Source: Streptomyces hirsutus
Lineage (GTDB): Bacteria > Actinomycetota > Actinomycetes > Streptomycetales > Streptomycetaceae
DNA: 59,232 nt
NCBI RefSeq assembly: GCF_001418415.1
Contig: NZ_LIQT01000003.1
Coordinates: 1-59,232, forward strand
Reading direction: 5' to 3'
In this document: one piece after another, positions 26,145 through 35,299 of the stretch
Numbering within the stretch: the first letter of the stretch is position 1
How the letters are laid out: the number at the start of each line of letters is the position of its first letter
Notes under the pieces: model-generated
What the model was told of the DNA's origin: nothing
The model's database searches: none
The model's input: only the letters and a program-made list of their open reading frames with translations
Translations under genes and position numbers: made by a program

Positions 26145-27941
26145 TTGCCGACGAACCGAAACAACCCGAAGACCCTGAATTCCCTTTTCGAGGAACGCGT
26201 ACGTGCGGCCCCTGGGAACATCGCCTTGGAATTCGAAGGTGAATTACTGACCTACGGCGAACTGAATCGCAAGGCCAACAGGCTGGCGCACCACCTGCGC
26301 GACAACTGTGGAGTACGTCCCGACGACCGGGTGGCCATCCTGGTCCGCCGGCCACCGGACATGATCGTCGCCATGCTCGCCGCCCTCAAGGCCGGTGGCG
26401 CCTATGTCCCTCTGGATCCCGACAACCCGCCCGGGGTGACGCAGCGGATCATCGACGACGTGGCACCCGTGACCGTGGTGATCGAGTCTTCGACGGCCGC
26501 GGGCGCGGTGTTCTTCGGCGGCGAACTGTTCGTGCTCGACGTGATGGGCCCGCATCTGGCCACACCGGAGTCCGACCCGGCCCCGGCGGCCACGTCCACC
26601 GACCTCGCGTACGCGATGTACACATCGGGCACGACCGGCGCCCCCAAGGGCATCGCCGTCGAGCACCGTTCCATCGTCAACACGCTGACCTGGCGCAACG
26701 CCTACTACGGATTCGGCCCCCACGACGTGACCCTGGCGATGCCGCGGCCGTCGTTCGACAGCGCCGTCGCGGACACCTTCTGTGCCCTCACCTCCGGCGC
26801 ACGCCTGCTCCTGCCGCGCCGGGACCGGATTACCGACCGGTCGTACCTCACCGGCCTGATGGAACACCACAGTGTCTCCCACTTCCTGATCACACCCGCG
26901 CTGTACCGGCGCCTCCTGGGCGGAATGGTGGCGCGGCGGCTGACATCCCTGCGCAGTGTCACGATCGCGGGGGAGTGGTTCACGACGAAGGTGACCCAGG
27001 AACACTTCCTCCGGCTTCCCGACGTACGCCTGTTCAACGAGTACGGCCCCGCGGAGAACGCCGTCTGCTCCACGGTGCACGCCCTCGCGCCCACCGACGA
27101 GTGCGTGCTCATCGGCAAGCCGATCGACAACACCGAGGCATTCGTCCTGGACGAGGCCGGCGCTCCCGTGGCACCCGGCGGTGTCGGCGAGCTCCATCTC
27201 GCCGGAGTGGGCCTGGCCCGCGGCTACCTCGGCAACCCGGAGCTGACCGCGGAGCGGTTCTTCACGCCGGCCACGGCGCCGGCCGCGGGCAAGCGCCTCT
27301 ACCGCACCGGGGACATCGTCCGGCAGATGGAGGGCGGAGACCTGCAGTTCGTCGAACGGCGGGACGGGCAGGTCAAGATCCGTGGCCGGCGCGTGGAGCT
27401 GGGCCATGTCGCCCAGATCCTCTCGAAGGGGGACGGAGTGCGCCACGTCCACCTCCTGCGCCGTGACACGGATGCAGGCACGCCACTCCTGATCGCTTTC
27501 GTGGAGGGGCCCGCCGCCCATGACGTCGACCGGCTGCGGGCCTTCGCCCAGGACAACCTGCCCGGGTACATGGTGCCTTCGGCGATCGTCCCGGTCGACT
27601 CCCTGCCGCTCACCGCTCACGGCAAGGTCGACGAGACGGCGCTGAGCCTCCGCCACGAGGAGTCCGTCGGCCGAGCCGGCCCCGGTCCCGAGCCTGCGAC
27701 CAGGGTGGAAGCCGTCCTCCTGGAGATCTGGCAGAAGCTCTTCGCCCCCCACCGTATCGACCTCGACGACGACTTCTTCGACCTCGGCGGCGACTCCCTC
27801 AGCGTGATGGACCTGGTCGCCGGAGTCGAGGAGCGGCTCGGCGTCCAGCTGGACAACTCGGCTGTCTACACGGACCGGACGATCCGGAGTCTGGCCCGCA
27901 CCATCGAGAACCGACACAGCGACAAGGCGGGTACATCGTGA
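26145..27941 (+). CDS. NRPS didomain A-T, histidine-like specificity
   Basis: The 598-residue protein activates an amino acid and loads its own carrier domain. Adenylation spans about residues 10-510 (YTSGTTGAPKG near 160, NEYGPAEN, YRTGD, GKVDE near the end) and the carrier about 525-590 (FFDLGGDSLSVMD). By eye the ten specificity positions read D-S-A-I-T-A-E-V-C-K, close to the known histidine code DSELTAEVCK. No condensation domain is attached. TTG 26145 follows CAGGGGGA. A TTA codon at 26244-26246 suggests bldA dependence. The next gene starts inside the stop codon (GTGA). Position between the CmlA-like and halogenase-like genes suggests tailoring of histidine while bound here. A lookup with a structural alignment could shift one or two code positions. 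Confidence 0.88.
   Translation: MPTNRNNPKTLNSLFEERVRAAPGNIALEFEGELLTYGELNRKANRLAHHLRDNCGVRPDDRVAILVRRPPDMIVAMLAALKAGGAYVPLDPDNPPGVTQRIIDDVAPVTVVIESSTAAGAVFFGGELFVLDVMGPHLATPESDPAPAATSTDLAYAMYTSGTTGAPKGIAVEHRSIVNTLTWRNAYYGFGPHDVTLAMPRPSFDSAVADTFCALTSGARLLLPRRDRITDRSYLTGLMEHHSVSHFLITPALYRRLLGGMVARRLTSLRSVTIAGEWFTTKVTQEHFLRLPDVRLFNEYGPAENAVCSTVHALAPTDECVLIGKPIDNTEAFVLDEAGAPVAPGGVGELHLAGVGLARGYLGNPELTAERFFTPATAPAAGKRLYRTGDIVRQMEGGDLQFVERRDGQVKIRGRRVELGHVAQILSKGDGVRHVHLLRRDTDAGTPLLIAFVEGPAAHDVDRLRAFAQDNLPGYMVPSAIVPVDSLPLTAHGKVDETALSLRHEESVGRAGPGPEPATRVEAVLLEIWQKLFAPHRIDLDDDFFDLGGDSLSVMDLVAGVEERLGVQLDNSAVYTDRTIRSLARTIENRHSDKAGTS
26244..26246 (+). other. TTA codon (bldA target)
   Basis: Codon 34 of the A-T synthetase gene is TTA (Glu-Leu-Leu, GAA TTA CTG). 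In Streptomyces TTA is read only by the bldA tRNA, which is often developmentally limited. It is the only TTA codon I noticed in the synthetase genes. Confidence 0.85.
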
Positions 27942-29686
27942 GCGGACAACGCGGTACGGAATCCATGTTCACCGGTGTCGACCACGACGTGGTCATCGCG
28001 GGCGGCGGACTGGCCGGGCTCTGCCTGGCCAAGCAGCTCAAGGACGCGTACCCGTCACTCTCGGTCCTCGTGTGCGAGCGTGAGCGCTCACCGATCCCGC
28101 TGTCGGCGTTCAAGGTCGGCGAGTCGTCGGTCGAGGTGGGCGCGTACTACTTCGACACCGTCATCGGTCTGCGCGACTACCTCGACGAACACCAGCTGGA
28201 GAAACTGGGCCTGCGCTACTTCTACGGGGACGGCGAAGGGCTGCACCAGGAGACGGAGTTCGGCGTCAACCGGTTCCTGCCCGCGAAGTCCTACCAGCTC
28301 AACCGGGGCTCCCTGGAGGAACACCTCAGGGTGGTGGCCCAGGACGCCGGAGCCGTGCTGACACAGGGCGTCAAGGTTCTCGACATCGAACTCGGTGAGA
28401 AGGACGCACCGCACCGGGTCGTCTACCAGCCCGACGGCGAGGGCGAGCCCATCGGCGTCACCTGCCGCTGGGTGGTCGACGCGACCGGGCGGCACCGGCT
28501 GCTGCAGCGCAAGCTCGGCCTCACCAAGCGTTATCCCAGGCCGCACAACTCGGTCTGGTTCCGCCTCGGGGGCCGGCTCGACACCGACGAGGCGGTCGAC
28601 GCCGAACACACCGACTGGCACGAACGGATCACCGAGCCACGATGGCACTCCACCAACCACTTCATGTTCAAGGGAGGCTGGGTCTGGGCCATCCCGCTGG
28701 CCCCCGACCACACCAGCGTCGGCATCGTCGTCTCCGACGACCTGCACCCCGTGACTAAATTCAACCGCATCGAGAAGGCCATCGACTTCGTGGTCGAGCG
28801 TGTCCCGGGCTTCGCCCCGGCCATCCACGAGCTGCCCGTCCTGGACTTCCGTGTGCTGAAGAACTACAGCCATTCCTCGCACCAGGTGTTCTCGCAGGAC
28901 CGCTGGGCGTGCGTCGGTGACGCCGGAGTCTTCGCCGACCCGTACTACTCGGTCGGTTCCAACCTGATCGGCTACGCGAACAGCTTCGTGACCGAGATGG
29001 TCGGACGCGACACGAAGGACGCCTTCGACGAGGGCTTCGTGCGCTACGCCAACCGCTGGTTCCTCTCGCTCGCCGAGGGGCTCACCAACAACATCCAGGG
29101 CTCGTACGTCTTCCACGACAACCCTGTGATCATGTCCCTGAAGACGATCTGGGACTACTACGTCGGATGGTCCTTCTCCGACCCGCAGTTCTACGGGAAG
29201 ACCTTCCTGGACGAGTCGGCGAGCACGACGCTGAGCTCCCTCGGGGCGCACGCGATCGCGACCCAGGGCAACATCATGAACCTCTTCCAGAGCTGGGCCC
29301 GCGCCTATCGCGGTGTCTTCGAGTTCGACTACATCGACTACTTCGACGACGTGCCGACGCTCGCCAGGCTCTTCGTGCAGAACCTGCCCGGCGGGGGGAC
29401 GCCCGACTACGGCACGGTCCTCACGAGCGTGCGCGACGGCCTCGAGCGCATCGAGGAACTGGCCCACGTCATTTTTTACCTCGCGCTGGAGGACGCGCTG
29501 CCCGAGCGCCTGGAGGAGGTCAGGGCCCGTGGGTGGCTCAACGTCGCGGTACTGAGCCTGGAGCCGGAGCGCTGGGAGAAGGACGGACTCTTCGCACCGA
29601 AGAGCCGCCCGCGCCTGGACCAGGTCAAGGCCCTGGAGGAGGAGATGCGGGCGCTGTACCGCACCCGGCGGTCCGTGCGGGCGTGA
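27938..29686 (+). CDS. FAD-dependent halogenase-family enzyme
   Basis: The 582-residue flavoprotein has the dinucleotide fold VVIAGGGLAGLCLA, the KVGESSVEVGAYY segment, and the halogenase signature GGWVWAIPLAPDH (WxWxIP, about residue 250), then a GDAGVFADPYYSVGSN FAD motif. These place it with flavin-dependent halogenases, which make HOCl at the flavin for aromatic chlorination. The region where the catalytic lysine is expected (EKLGLRYFYGDG) appears to have Arg in that position, so chlorination is probable but not proven. Its GTG overlaps the A-T stop by four bases, so it should act with that synthetase, likely on histidine. A bidirectional terminator follows. Confidence 0.8.
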   Translation: MSGQRGTESMFTGVDHDVVIAGGGLAGLCLAKQLKDAYPSLSVLVCERERSPIPLSAFKVGESSVEVGAYYFDTVIGLRDYLDEHQLEKLGLRYFYGDGEGLHQETEFGVNRFLPAKSYQLNRGSLEEHLRVVAQDAGAVLTQGVKVLDIELGEKDAPHRVVYQPDGEGEPIGVTCRWVVDATGRHRLLQRKLGLTKRYPRPHNSVWFRLGGRLDTDEAVDAEHTDWHERITEPRWHSTNHFMFKGGWVWAIPLAPDHTSVGIVVSDDLHPVTKFNRIEKAIDFVVERVPGFAPAIHELPVLDFRVLKNYSHSSHQVFSQDRWACVGDAGVFADPYYSVGSNLIGYANSFVTEMVGRDTKDAFDEGFVRYANRWFLSLAEGLTNNIQGSYVFHDNPVIMSLKTIWDYYVGWSFSDPQFYGKTFLDESASTTLSSLGAHAIATQGNIMNLFQSWARAYRGVFEFDYIDYFDDVPTLARLFVQNLPGGGTPDYGTVLTSVRDGLERIEELAHVIFYLALEDALPERLEEVRARGWLNVAVLSLEPERWEKDGLFAPKSRPRLDQVKALEEEMRALYRTRRSVRA

Positions 29687-29698
29687 CGCACAGCAGCA

Positions 29699-29727
29699 GG
29701 GGCGGAGGGGTCATTCTCCTCCGCCCC
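29699..29727. terminator. Bidirectional hairpin terminator
   Basis: A perfect 10-bp stem (29699-29708 with 29718-29727, GGGGCGGAGG) with a 9-nt loop lies between the convergent halogenase-like and antiporter genes. Confidence 0.85.
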
Positions 29728-29743
29728 TTCGTGCCGCCCCGCG

Positions 29744-31057
29744 TCAGGCCGGCTTGTGGCCGACGCCCACGGCCCTTCCGGCGCCGTCCGGGGCGCCGTC
29801 GGCGTCGTGGCCCCCGGCCGTGCCGTCCGTCGCCCGGATCCTGCGCACCAGGACCAGCAACGGCTGGGTCAGCAGTGTGGTGGCGATGGCCATCAGGACC
29901 AGCACGGTGTAGAGCGGACCGCTCAGCAGACCGGCCTCGTGCCCCGCGTTGAGAGCGATCAGCTCGGTCAGGCCGCGGGTGCTGAGCAGGACCCCGATCG
30001 TCATCGACGTCCGGTTGTCCAGCCCGGACATGCGGGCCGCCAGTGCGCCGGGCACCACTTTGACGAAGACCGCGAGCACCGTGACCGCCAGAAGGACGGC
30101 GATCGCGGTGCCGTCCAGCGAGCCGATGGAGACGCTCCGGCCCGAGACCACGAAGAAGAACGGCAGCAGCAGGGACCCGATGCTGTCCAGCGAGCGCACC
30201 AGGTCCGGGCTGAGCGTGCCGTCCGGCTCCCGCGGCGTCACCACCCCGGCGAGCAGCGCACCGAAGATGACATGCAGCCCGAGGGCGCTGGTCGCCCAGG
30301 CCGCGGTGAACGCGAACGCGGCCAGCACCGAGAGGCGGGCCGCCGAGGACACGCCGGTCGAGCGTACGAGGCGGCGCAGCAGCAGACGCGCGGGCCAGAC
30401 CATCACCGCGACCAGCACGGCGAGCAGGACCAGACGAACCGGGAGCGCCATGCCCGAACCGTCGTCGTCATCCATGAGGGTGCCCAGCAGCACCGACCAG
30501 CCCACCACGTCGATCAGGCCGGCGGACGACACGGCGACGACGCCGGGCACGGTACCGGCCAGGCCGTTCTCCCGTACCACGACGATCAGCACCGGAACGG
30601 CCGTGATGGACAGGGAGACGGCCAGGAAGACCACGGACCGCACCGACATGTCCTCGGGAAGCCCCAACTCGTGCAGGGTCCCGGCGAAGAGCATCGCGGC
30701 GCCCGCGCCCAGCACCATCGGTACGACGAAGCCCGCCACCGCGATGGACAGCGTGGACCGTGAACGGCCGCGCAGCAGGCCCAGATCCAGCTCGTATCCG
30801 ACGAAGTAGAGGAAGAGGACGAGCGACACCTGGCCCAGGGCGGTCAGCATCGGCGCGATCTCGGCCGGGAAGAGTGTGTCGCCGACGGAGGACGGGAGCT
30901 GGGACAGCAGGCTCGGCCCCAGGGCGATCCCGGCCATCAACTGGCCTACTATGGAGGGTTGTCCGAGTTTGCGTGCCAGCATGCCCGCTCCGTGGGCGGC
31001 CGTCAGGATGAGGGCGGTCGCGCCGATGAGATGGGTGATGGTCTCGTCCGGGCTCAA
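29744..31057 (-). CDS. Cation/proton antiporter (CPA2, Kef-like)
   Basis: The 437-residue membrane protein has about a dozen hydrophobic helices, the LGQPSIVGQLMAGIALGPSL start of the CPA2 family, the membrane-embedded acidic site (SSAGLIDVVGWSVLL), and LLSTRGLTELIALNAGHEAG in the core. It has no cytoplasmic RCK domain; the C-terminal tail is short and Gly/Asp-rich. I start at TTG 31057, preceded by AGGGGG; upstream in-frame codons have no such site. Similar antiporters are often found in actinomycete peptide clusters, notably glycopeptide ones, where they are thought to help export or ion balance. Its role here is inferred. Confidence 0.88.
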   Translation of the reverse strand: MSPDETITHLIGATALILTAAHGAGMLARKLGQPSIVGQLMAGIALGPSLLSQLPSSVGDTLFPAEIAPMLTALGQVSLVLFLYFVGYELDLGLLRGRSRSTLSIAVAGFVVPMVLGAGAAMLFAGTLHELGLPEDMSVRSVVFLAVSLSITAVPVLIVVVRENGLAGTVPGVVAVSSAGLIDVVGWSVLLGTLMDDDDGSGMALPVRLVLLAVLVAVMVWPARLLLRRLVRSTGVSSAARLSVLAAFAFTAAWATSALGLHVIFGALLAGVVTPREPDGTLSPDLVRSLDSIGSLLLPFFFVVSGRSVSIGSLDGTAIAVLLAVTVLAVFVKVVPGALAARMSGLDNRTSMTIGVLLSTRGLTELIALNAGHEAGLLSGPLYTVLVLMAIATTLLTQPLLVLVRRIRATDGTAGGHDADGAPDGAGRAVGVGHKPA

Positions 31058-31474
31058 AGAAGTCCCCCTGATATCGGTTGACGCAGGAGTCGAGTCGGGA
31101 TCGTGGGACGGGACGCCCGGTGGCCGTCGGCGGGATCGGGACGTCCGCACTGATGTGGATGACTGCCCCCGGCGGAGTGGAACTCGACGCGCGTGCAACG
31201 GGGACGACGGACACACTATATCCAGGGATGATCTCCGGTTGCGGCAACTCTTTCTCATGAGGGAGAAATTCAAGCCGATCACCGTTGGGGGGTGTTGCGG
31301 GCCGTCCGGTGCTGCCGTAGCGTCGGCGGCATTGATTGTCCGGTGCGTCGGAGTCGGCCAAGGCCGGGGTGGCCATTTGTCATCGGCATTGCGGCGCCCC
31401 TGCGAAGTGGCCCACCCCTGTGTCCGCTTGTCCAGCCGCCGATGTAATTCCGACGTGCGACCACCCGACCGAAA
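31058..31474. promoter_or_regulatory. Divergent promoter region, antiporter/rsgA
   Basis: These 417 bp separate the divergent starts of the antiporter and rsgA. AT-richer patches (around 31200-31300) are the likely promoter elements. No coding frame is convincing and no clear operator was identified. Confidence 0.5.
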
Positions 31475-32599
31475 ATGCCTCTTGAAGGGCTCTCCGCGTT
31501 GCGTCATTCATCTTCTTCGGCCGATTCGAACTACCCGCGGCCGCTGGAGGCCTACGGATGGTTTCCTGAGCTCGACGACCACTTCACGTCCGTGGCGGAC
31601 GCCTCGTGGGTACCGGGCAGGATCGTTCGCGTCGACCGCGGCCGCTGTGACGTCGTGATCGCCGACGGCGACCGCGAGGTCGCCGTGGTGCACGCCGACA
31701 CCGGCCCGGTGTCGGACCCCGACCCGATGAAGGCACCGTGCACGGGTGACTGGGCGGCGGTCTCGGTCGGCGCCGCCGGCGCCTACGTCCAGGCGCTGTT
31801 GCCGCGGCGCACGGCCATGGTCCGCTCGAGTGCTTCCCAGCGCTCGGAGGGCCAGGTGCTCGCCGCCAACGTCGACACCGTCGGCGTCGTCGTGGCACTC
31901 GACACCGAGCCGGACCTCGGCAGGATCGAACGGTTCCTCGCCCTCGCCTGGGAGAGTGGTGCCCAACCTCTGATGATCCTCACCAAGTCGGATCTCGCGG
32001 AGAACGCGGATGCCGTCCGCGAGACGGTCGAGCAGGCCTCGCCCGGAGTTGACGTGCTGGTCGTCAGCGCCACCACCGACGACGGGATGGACATCCTCTC
32101 GGCACTCCTGACCGGGACGAGCGTCCTCGTCGGTCAGTCGGGCGCCGGCAAGTCCACCATCGCCAACGTGCTGCTGGGCCGGTCCACGATGGAGACCCGG
32201 CAGACCCGCCGCGACGGCAAGGGCCGCCACACCACGACGACCCGCGAGCTGATGCCGCTGCCCGGTGGCGGCGTGCTCATCGACACCCCCGGGATCCGCG
32301 GTGTCGGCATGTATGACGCCACCGACGGCCTCCAGCAGACGTTCTCGGAGATCGAGGAGCTTGCCGAGGAGTGCAGGTTCCGCGACTGCGAGCACGTCGC
32401 CGAGCCCGGCTGTGCGGTGATCGAGGCCATCGAGGACGGCATGCTGCCCCAGCGCCGCCTGGACAGCTACCGCAAACTGCTCCGTGAGAACGAGTGGATC
32501 GCCTCGCGCAGCGACGCGCGCCTGCGTCAGGAACGCCTCAAGGCACTGAAGGCGCACGGCAAGGAAGGCATGGCCAACATGCACGCCAAGCGCGGCTGA
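31475..32599 (+). CDS. rsgA: Ribosome small-subunit GTPase RsgA
   Basis: RsgA binds the 30S subunit near the decoding centre and hydrolyses GTP in late assembly. The 374-residue protein has the OB-fold start (WVPGRIVRVDRGRCDVV), the circularly permuted G motifs in order TKSD (G4), SATTDDG (G5), GQSGAGKST (G1), and DTPGIRG (G3), then the zinc motif CRFRDCEHVAEPGC. All catalytic residues are present. Streptomyces has a housekeeping rsgA elsewhere (usual location near aroA), so one placed among NRPS genes is likely a second copy. If the product acts on 30S, as GE81112 does, this gene is a natural self-resistance candidate. It precedes a second A-T synthetase by 175 bp. Confidence 0.93.
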   Translation: MPLEGLSALRHSSSSADSNYPRPLEAYGWFPELDDHFTSVADASWVPGRIVRVDRGRCDVVIADGDREVAVVHADTGPVSDPDPMKAPCTGDWAAVSVGAAGAYVQALLPRRTAMVRSSASQRSEGQVLAANVDTVGVVVALDTEPDLGRIERFLALAWESGAQPLMILTKSDLAENADAVRETVEQASPGVDVLVVSATTDDGMDILSALLTGTSVLVGQSGAGKSTIANVLLGRSTMETRQTRRDGKGRHTTTTRELMPLPGGGVLIDTPGIRGVGMYDATDGLQQTFSEIEELAEECRFRDCEHVAEPGCAVIEAIEDGMLPQRRLDSYRKLLRENEWIASRSDARLRQERLKALKAHGKEGMANMHAKRG

Positions 32600-32774
32600 C
32601 GCGCGGCGGAATCCCGTGCCGTCCCCATGAGGGACGCCCGCACGCGCCCGTCCCGGCGTACCCGGCGGAACACGGCGGACGCGTCACGAGACCCAGGGCG
32701 GCACGCCGTGCGCCCAATGCCGCCGTGCCGACAGGCAGTTGTTCTGATCGATCCCAGAGCAAGGGGAAGCGCCA

Positions 32775-35246
32775 GTGACATCTGACTCTGCTGTGCCTGC
32801 CACCACGATCCGCCCGCGACGCCGGGGCGCCTCGCAGCCCGCGCGGGCCCGTGCCAGGCTGCCGCTCACCGCCGGTGCCTCCGACGGCCTCGCCAGGGTG
32901 TCCGGCGGGCGCCCCTTGGAGGAACTGGTCGCCCTCACCGCGGCGAGCGCAGTGGTGGTCGGCCTGGCGGAAAACACCGAGGAGCCCACGGTGGCCGTGT
33001 CGGGGTCGGCCGGCCCGGTGCCGTGCCGGGTCGGTCCGGCCGCCCTGCCCACCGTCGCCCACCTGGTCCGCGCCGTCGACGCCGAACTGCGCTCGGCCCC
33101 CGCCCCGGCCGACGTGCCGGCGGCACTCGCCGAAGCGCTTCTGATCCGTTCCGCCAGGGTCGGCGAGACCTCCCCGGGACGGACGTCCGAGTGGGACGGC
33201 ATCGAACTGACCCTGACCGCTCCCGCCGCCGACGGCAGCCGTGAACTCGTTGCCGAAGCCGGCCCGGAGCGCGCCGAGGCATGGTTCCTGGAGATCCTCC
33301 TGCGGTCCGTCTCCCAGACGCTGGCAGGCTTCACCGAGCCGCACGGCGCCGTCGCGGACCTGGCACCGGCCGCCCCCGACGACATCGCGACGGCGATCGA
33401 ATTCGGCCGCAGGACCTTCGTGCCGGACGGGGCCACCACGACGCTCGTCGCGCCGATCGAGGAGGCGGTCCGCGCGCATGCCGACCGCCCGGCGGTCGTC
33501 GCGGGTTCCGACACCCTCACATACCGGGAGTTCTGGCAGGCCACCCAGGGGGTGGCCGCCCGACTGCACGCGTCGGGCATCGGCCGCGGCGACCGCGTCG
33601 CGGTACTCACCGGCAAGTCCGTCCACGCCGTACCCGCGATCACCGGCACGCTCCTCGCCGGCGCGGCCTACGTGCCGCTCGACCCCCGCTCCCCGGCACC
33701 TCGGCTCGCCGAAATCCTCGACGACGCCGCGTGCTCCGTGGTGCTCGCCGCACCCGAGCTGCGCACGACACTGCCCGCCGGGCTCACCGCCCCGGTCATC
33801 GACATCGACATCGGCGCCGCGGCCGGCGCCGCGGCCGGCGCCGGCGCCGGTGCCGGTGCCGCCGTGCCGGCCACGGCCGGGCCGGACCCGGACGATCTCG
33901 CGTACGTCGTCTACACGTCGGGCTCGACCGGCAAGCCCAAGGGTGTGGAGGTCCGGCACCGTGCCGTCGCGAGCTATGTGCGGTGGAAGGTGGTCAACCA
34001 CCGGTTCGACACCGGCACCCGCCTGCTGCAGCTTCCGTCGCTGGCCTTCGACAGCTCGGTGGCCGACCTCTTCCCGGTACTCGCCTCCGGCGGCCTCCTC
34101 GTCCTGGCGGACACCCACAAGCTGCTGCCGCGACAGCTCGCCGAACTGGCCGGGCAGCACCACGTCACCCACCTGACGACCGTCCCCAGCCTGTACCGGG
34201 TGCTCCTCGACGACCTCGCGGACGCCGCCCACTCACTCCACGCCGTCACCGTCGCGGGCGAGGCCACCACGGCCGACCTGGCGCGGCGTCATCACGAACG
34301 GCTGCCCGGTGTCCGGCTCATCAACGAGTACGGCCCGACCGAGAACTCGGTGGGCGCCACCGCCTTCGACCACGGCCCGGACGCCGGCCCCGGCCTGCCG
34401 ATCGGCCACGTCATCCCCAACACCGTCGCCACCGTGACCGGAGCCGACGGCCGCGCCCTGCCGGCCGGCTTCGTCGGCGAGCTGAGACTGGCGGGCCATG
34501 GCCTGGCCGACGGCTACCGCAACCGTCCGGACCTGACCGCCGAGGCGTTCGTCGCCGACGCCGAGGCGCCCGGCGGACGCAGCTACCGCACGGGCGACCT
34601 GGTGTGGTGGCGGCCGGACGGCATGCTCGAGTTCGCCGGGCGGGCCGACGACCAGGTGAAGATCCGTGGCCACCGCGTGGAGCCGGGCGAGGTGGAGAGC
34701 GTGCTGGCGTTGCTCCCCGGGGTCTCTCAGGTGGCGGTCGCCGTGGTGCCGGGCCCCGACGGAGCCCCGTCCCTCGCGGCATGGCTGACCGTCACGGACA
34801 CCACGGTGGACGACATCAGGGCCGGTGCAGCCGCCGCGCTGCCGCCCGCCATGGTGCCCAGCTCGCTCACCCTGATCGACGACCTGCCCCGGATGGTCAG
34901 CGGGAAGATCGACCGGGGAGCGCTGGTCCGGCTCGCCGGGACGGCCGCGCCCGCGCGGCAGCACGACGGACCGGTCACCGGATCCCCCGCCCCGGCGGCG
35001 TGCGCCGCCGACGACGTGTCACTGACGGTCGCGGCCATCTTCGAGGAGGTACTCGCCGCCGGGCCCGTCCACTCCGACGCCGACTTCTTCGACGAGGGCG
35101 GCCACAGCCTGCTGGCCATCTCCGTCCTGGACGCCATCGAGAAGCGGCTGGGGGTCGCTGTGGACCTCGACGACTTCTTCCGCACGCCCACGATCCGCGC
35201 GGTCACCGAGCTCGTCCGAGAAGCCGCGCCGGTCCCCGGGAACTGA
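32775..35246 (+). CDS. NRPS (vestigial half-C)-A-T, histidine-like specificity
   Basis: The 823-residue protein has a long N-terminal region (1-215) that reads as half a condensation domain without HHxxxDG. Adenylation follows at about 225-715 ([11 protein letters not shown] near 381, [14 protein letters not shown]) and a carrier domain at 740-815 ([13 protein letters not shown]). The specificity positions read D-S-A-T-T-A-E-V-G-K, again nearest histidine and sharing seven positions with DSELTAEVCK. An in-frame (GCCGGC)-type expansion (AAAGAAAGAGAGAG, near 33830) sits before the A3 core. GTG 32775 follows AAGGGGAAGC. With the similar A-T at 26145 this gives two histidine units, as in GE81112. 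Confidence 0.88.
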   Translation: MTSDSAVPATTIRPRRRGASQPARARARLPLTAGASDGLARVSGGRPLEELVALTAASAVVVGLAENTEEPTVAVSGSAGPVPCRVGPAALPTVAHLVRAVDAELRSAPAPADVPAALAEALLIRSARVGETSPGRTSEWDGIELTLTAPAADGSRELVAEAGPERAEAWFLEILLRSVSQTLAGFTEPHGAVADLAPAAPDDIATAIEFGRRTFVPDGATTTLVAPIEEAVRAHADRPAVVAGSDTLTYREFWQATQGVAARLHASGIGRGDRVAVLTGKSVHAVPAITGTLLAGAAYVPLDPRSPAPRLAEILDDAACSVVLAAPELRTTLPAGLTAPVIDIDIGAAAGAAAGAGAGAGAAVPATAGPDPDDLAYVVYTSGSTGKPKGVEVRHRAVASYVRWKVVNHRFDTGTRLLQLPSLAFDSSVADLFPVLASGGLLVLADTHKLLPRQLAELAGQHHVTHLTTVPSLYRVLLDDLADAAHSLHAVTVAGEATTADLARRHHERLPGVRLINEYGPTENSVGATAFDHGPDAGPGLPIGHVIPNTVATVTGADGRALPAGFVGELRLAGHGLADGYRNRPDLTAEAFVADAEAPGGRSYRTGDLVWWRPDGMLEFAGRADDQVKIRGHRVEPGEVESVLALLPGVSQVAVAVVPGPDGAPSLAAWLTVTDTTVDDIRAGAAAALPPAMVPSSLTLIDDLPRMVSGKIDRGALVRLAGTAAPARQHDGPVTGSPAPAACAADDVSLTVAAIFEEVLAAGPVHSDADFFDEGGHSLLAISVLDAIEKRLGVAVDLDDFFRTPTIRAVTELVREAAPVPGN

Positions 35247-35299
35247 CCCGCTGAGGAGCGCACGTGGCGGCTCTCGTGCGGGCGCCCGTCCGTATACAG

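Noticed and set aside
35247..35299. Terminator between the second A-T gene and the GetI-like gene
   Set aside because: Only a 6-bp stem (CGCACG/CGTGCG) is present, too weak to call.
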